The notes under the pieces: generated by a model | Databases searched by the model: none | Told to the model about the DNA's origin: nothing | The model's input: only the letters and a program-made list of their open reading frames with translations | Part shown: one piece after another, positions 61,900 to 64,000 of the stretch | Numbering within the stretch: the stretch's first letter is position 1 | Layout: the number at the start of each line of letters is the position of its first letter | Source of the DNA: Oxyruncus cristatus | Lineage: Eukaryota > Chordata > Aves > Passeriformes > Cotingidae | Assembly (NCBI GenBank): GCA_013399855.1 | Contig: VXAY01006198.1 | Span: forward strand, 26,927-90,926 | DNA length: 64,000 nt | Direction of reading: 5' to 3' | Program-made: the position numbers and the translations under genes

Positions 61900-64000
61900 T
61901 AAGTGCAAAAGCTCATCTTTCTTCAGCTGCTTGTAATTCATGCTTGAGCAAGAGCATTATTTGGGGCTTAAGTCAGATTCCTCTAAGTAGGTCACAATTC
62001 TTCTTCTAGACACAAATTCTTGCCTCTGACTTCTCAGGAACATGGATTCTCAGTCTCTCCTGATTTGTGTAACACCTCAGGTGCCCTCTTATCAGATTTA
62101 TCAGCTCATCAAATGAATCCACAAAACAGTTACTAACCTGCTGCCTGATAGGGTTCAGACTTGGAAAAGGTCCTCTGCTTTGCTTGGCAGCCATTTCTCT
62201 GGCTGATTTGCTTGGCTGATTTTTCCCATTTTAGTGATGCTCCTCTGTTAGCTCGGTAGCCAGGTAAAAGGATGCAACCTGCATCTCCTGTGGTTAGTGC
62301 ATCAATGAGAGGACAAGAGGCTGCAGAGATGGCCAGGAAACTCCAGTCCATATGGGGCTTGCTTTCTGAAACAGATGCAGTGCAGTCCATGCTATAAAAC
62401 AATCAATTTTAGTGGTACAGAGATTGAGTCCCCAAATCATGACAGCATGTGTTAGATATTAGTCCTATTCTTCTGTACAGCACTATGAAGGGTTCAGACA
62501 CACCCAGTGATACAATCAGGGAGATAAAATAACACAATGAGATATACAGTAGAAGATACTACAGCACAATACAATATAACACAATACAAGGATGGCATAT
62601 TGTGTACAAGGACTGTCAGGGTATGGATTTAGGACATTTCTGCAGGACAGTTCTCAGTCTACACCAGCTCACCCTCCTATTGTTGAAAATCACAGTTATT
62701 TGCTGGTTTCAAGCCAAAAGAAAGAAAGAGAGAGGAAGAGATCAGTTTTAGTCCCGTCAATGGAAGGATGAATATCACCTTTAAAAATACTAGTGGGAAG
62801 AATGAACCATTTGGACACTGTATGTCTCACTAGGGAGATGTGGAGGTGGAGACTTACAGGTATATATGGTTTTTACCAAAGTTGTCTGCCAGGGGACACT
62901 ATTCATAGGGGTGGAGACCTCTCATTAGAAGACAGATGTTTGGACGTTTACCTGCATCACAGTCCCAGATTTTTTTTATTCCTCGATTGCCACCTTGGTG
63001 TGCAGTGGTAAAATGCTGGTGCTGGATAACAGTTTGTTTCTGTGGCCATCTTTGTATTCCCAAAATGTGCTGCCATTTTACAACGGAATACAGGATGCCC
63101 GCTGGCTTTTATGTTTTATTTTTTGTTTCTGTGAAGTTATTTTTCACTTCCTCTTCTAAAAACAAACAAAATGTTAAATGCCTAATTGGATAGACTGTTG
63201 GAAAAGCCAAATAGGAAGGTTGAGCACGAGAACTTCTGTGAAGCAAATACCTTTGTTTCCAAACAGTCTACTGATAGCAAATATTTATTGACATTTTCCT
63301 TCCACAGGGGCGTTAACAATTATAATTTGCTAGTAAGTACATTGTGAGTACTTTCAGATTTTGAACAGAACATCTGTTGGTCAAAGATGAAAAAAACCTT
63401 GAAAAAAAAATCTATTTTTCCTGGGTTATGAATCTAACAGCATCACAAATTATCGCTACGAAAACATTTCAAAAGCCTGAACTTGCACTTATGGAAAAAG
63501 GAACACAGATAGAGGAAACAGATAAATATGCGTTGTGTTAGTAGGCTTTGTTTTCTGAAATGATATATTGTTCCGGAGAAGCAGTTAACAAACAAATTAC
63601 TGTCTGTGTCCAATACAGCCAGATCTTTGGTTCCACCGAACAGATGTTGAGGTGAAGCAGATTAAAGCTTAATTCACAATAGGGCTGTACCACAGGAAAG
63701 GTGCCCTAAGTTTATCTATTGTTAAATAATATAATTTATCGTCTTAGAGGGCTACAGAGCAATTTCTGTTCCTTTTCTACTTTTTGAACGAAGATTTATA
63801 ACATAGATAATCCCCAATTTTAGATATTTGCTGCAGGTTATATTTGAAAGAATTTCCCAAAAGACTGATAACCCTCCTTTTTTCCCTTAACCACAGTCGA
63901 ACCAGTGAACTAATATGATGCCTGCTTCAAATAAATGTATTTGCTGCCTCTGTGCATGATAAGTTTTCATTTAGTCTATGATCAGCTGACAGTATGCAAG
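61900..64000. other. Unique non-coding sequence, no gene seen
   Basis: Frames are at most 89 codons and unrecognised. A low-complexity A/C/T patch with repeated ACAATAC-like strings lies at about 62563-62590. The remainder is unique AT-rich sequence to the end of the window. Confidence 0.6.

Overview
This window looks like non-coding nuclear DNA from a bird, or at least an archosaur or turtle-grade amniote. The diagnostic signal is a 3'-terminal fragment of a CR1-type LINE at 53553-53732, ending in the CR1-like TTCTATGA. Decayed palindromic elements of the 'gaagtcaatgg' kind and one MIR-like SINE relic point the same way. Base composition is AT-leaning and CpG-poor, with few interspersed repeats. 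There is no operon structure or dense coding, so it is not prokaryotic. A 689-base run of N and a single N, both beside homopolymers, suggest a draft short-read scaffold.

No protein-coding gene, exon chain, tRNA, rRNA or snRNA can be supported. The longest gap-free open frames are 186 codons (61335-61895) and 171 codons (18646-19161). Both lie in GC-richer stretches, neither resembles a family I know, and lengths like these are roughly what chance gives in 128,000 six-frame codons. The window is best read as a gene desert or the interior of a very long intron.

Layout. 1-18.4 kb is unique AT-rich sequence with a MITE-like palindrome (9325-9387) and an ATT microsatellite. 18.41-18.56 kb is an almost pure A/C tract. 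18.6-29.6 kb is mostly unique, with a homeodomain/POU-type motif cluster (22.39-22.63 kb), a decayed palindromic repeat (26.37-26.43 kb) and a MIR-like SINE (28.6-28.7 kb). At 29615-29697 there is a long hairpin with a perfect 22-bp outer stem, the most unusual local structure in the window. 32.0 and 36.3 kb hold two more old palindromic repeats. 39.56-40.08 kb and 43.9-44.4 kb retain many CpGs in otherwise ordinary AT-rich DNA and are candidate regulatory elements. 42.0, 45.9, 48.0, 51.9 and 55.1-55.3 kb are microsatellites. 50812-51500 is the gap. 53.5 kb is the CR1 insertion next to a poly-A and N assembly scar. 58.76-58.87 kb is a very dense 105-bp CpG cluster.

Nothing here forms a recognisable multi-gene system. 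The leads worth testing are the hairpin, the CpG cluster and the candidate regulatory blocks. All conservation and regulatory statements are inference, since no alignment could be run.
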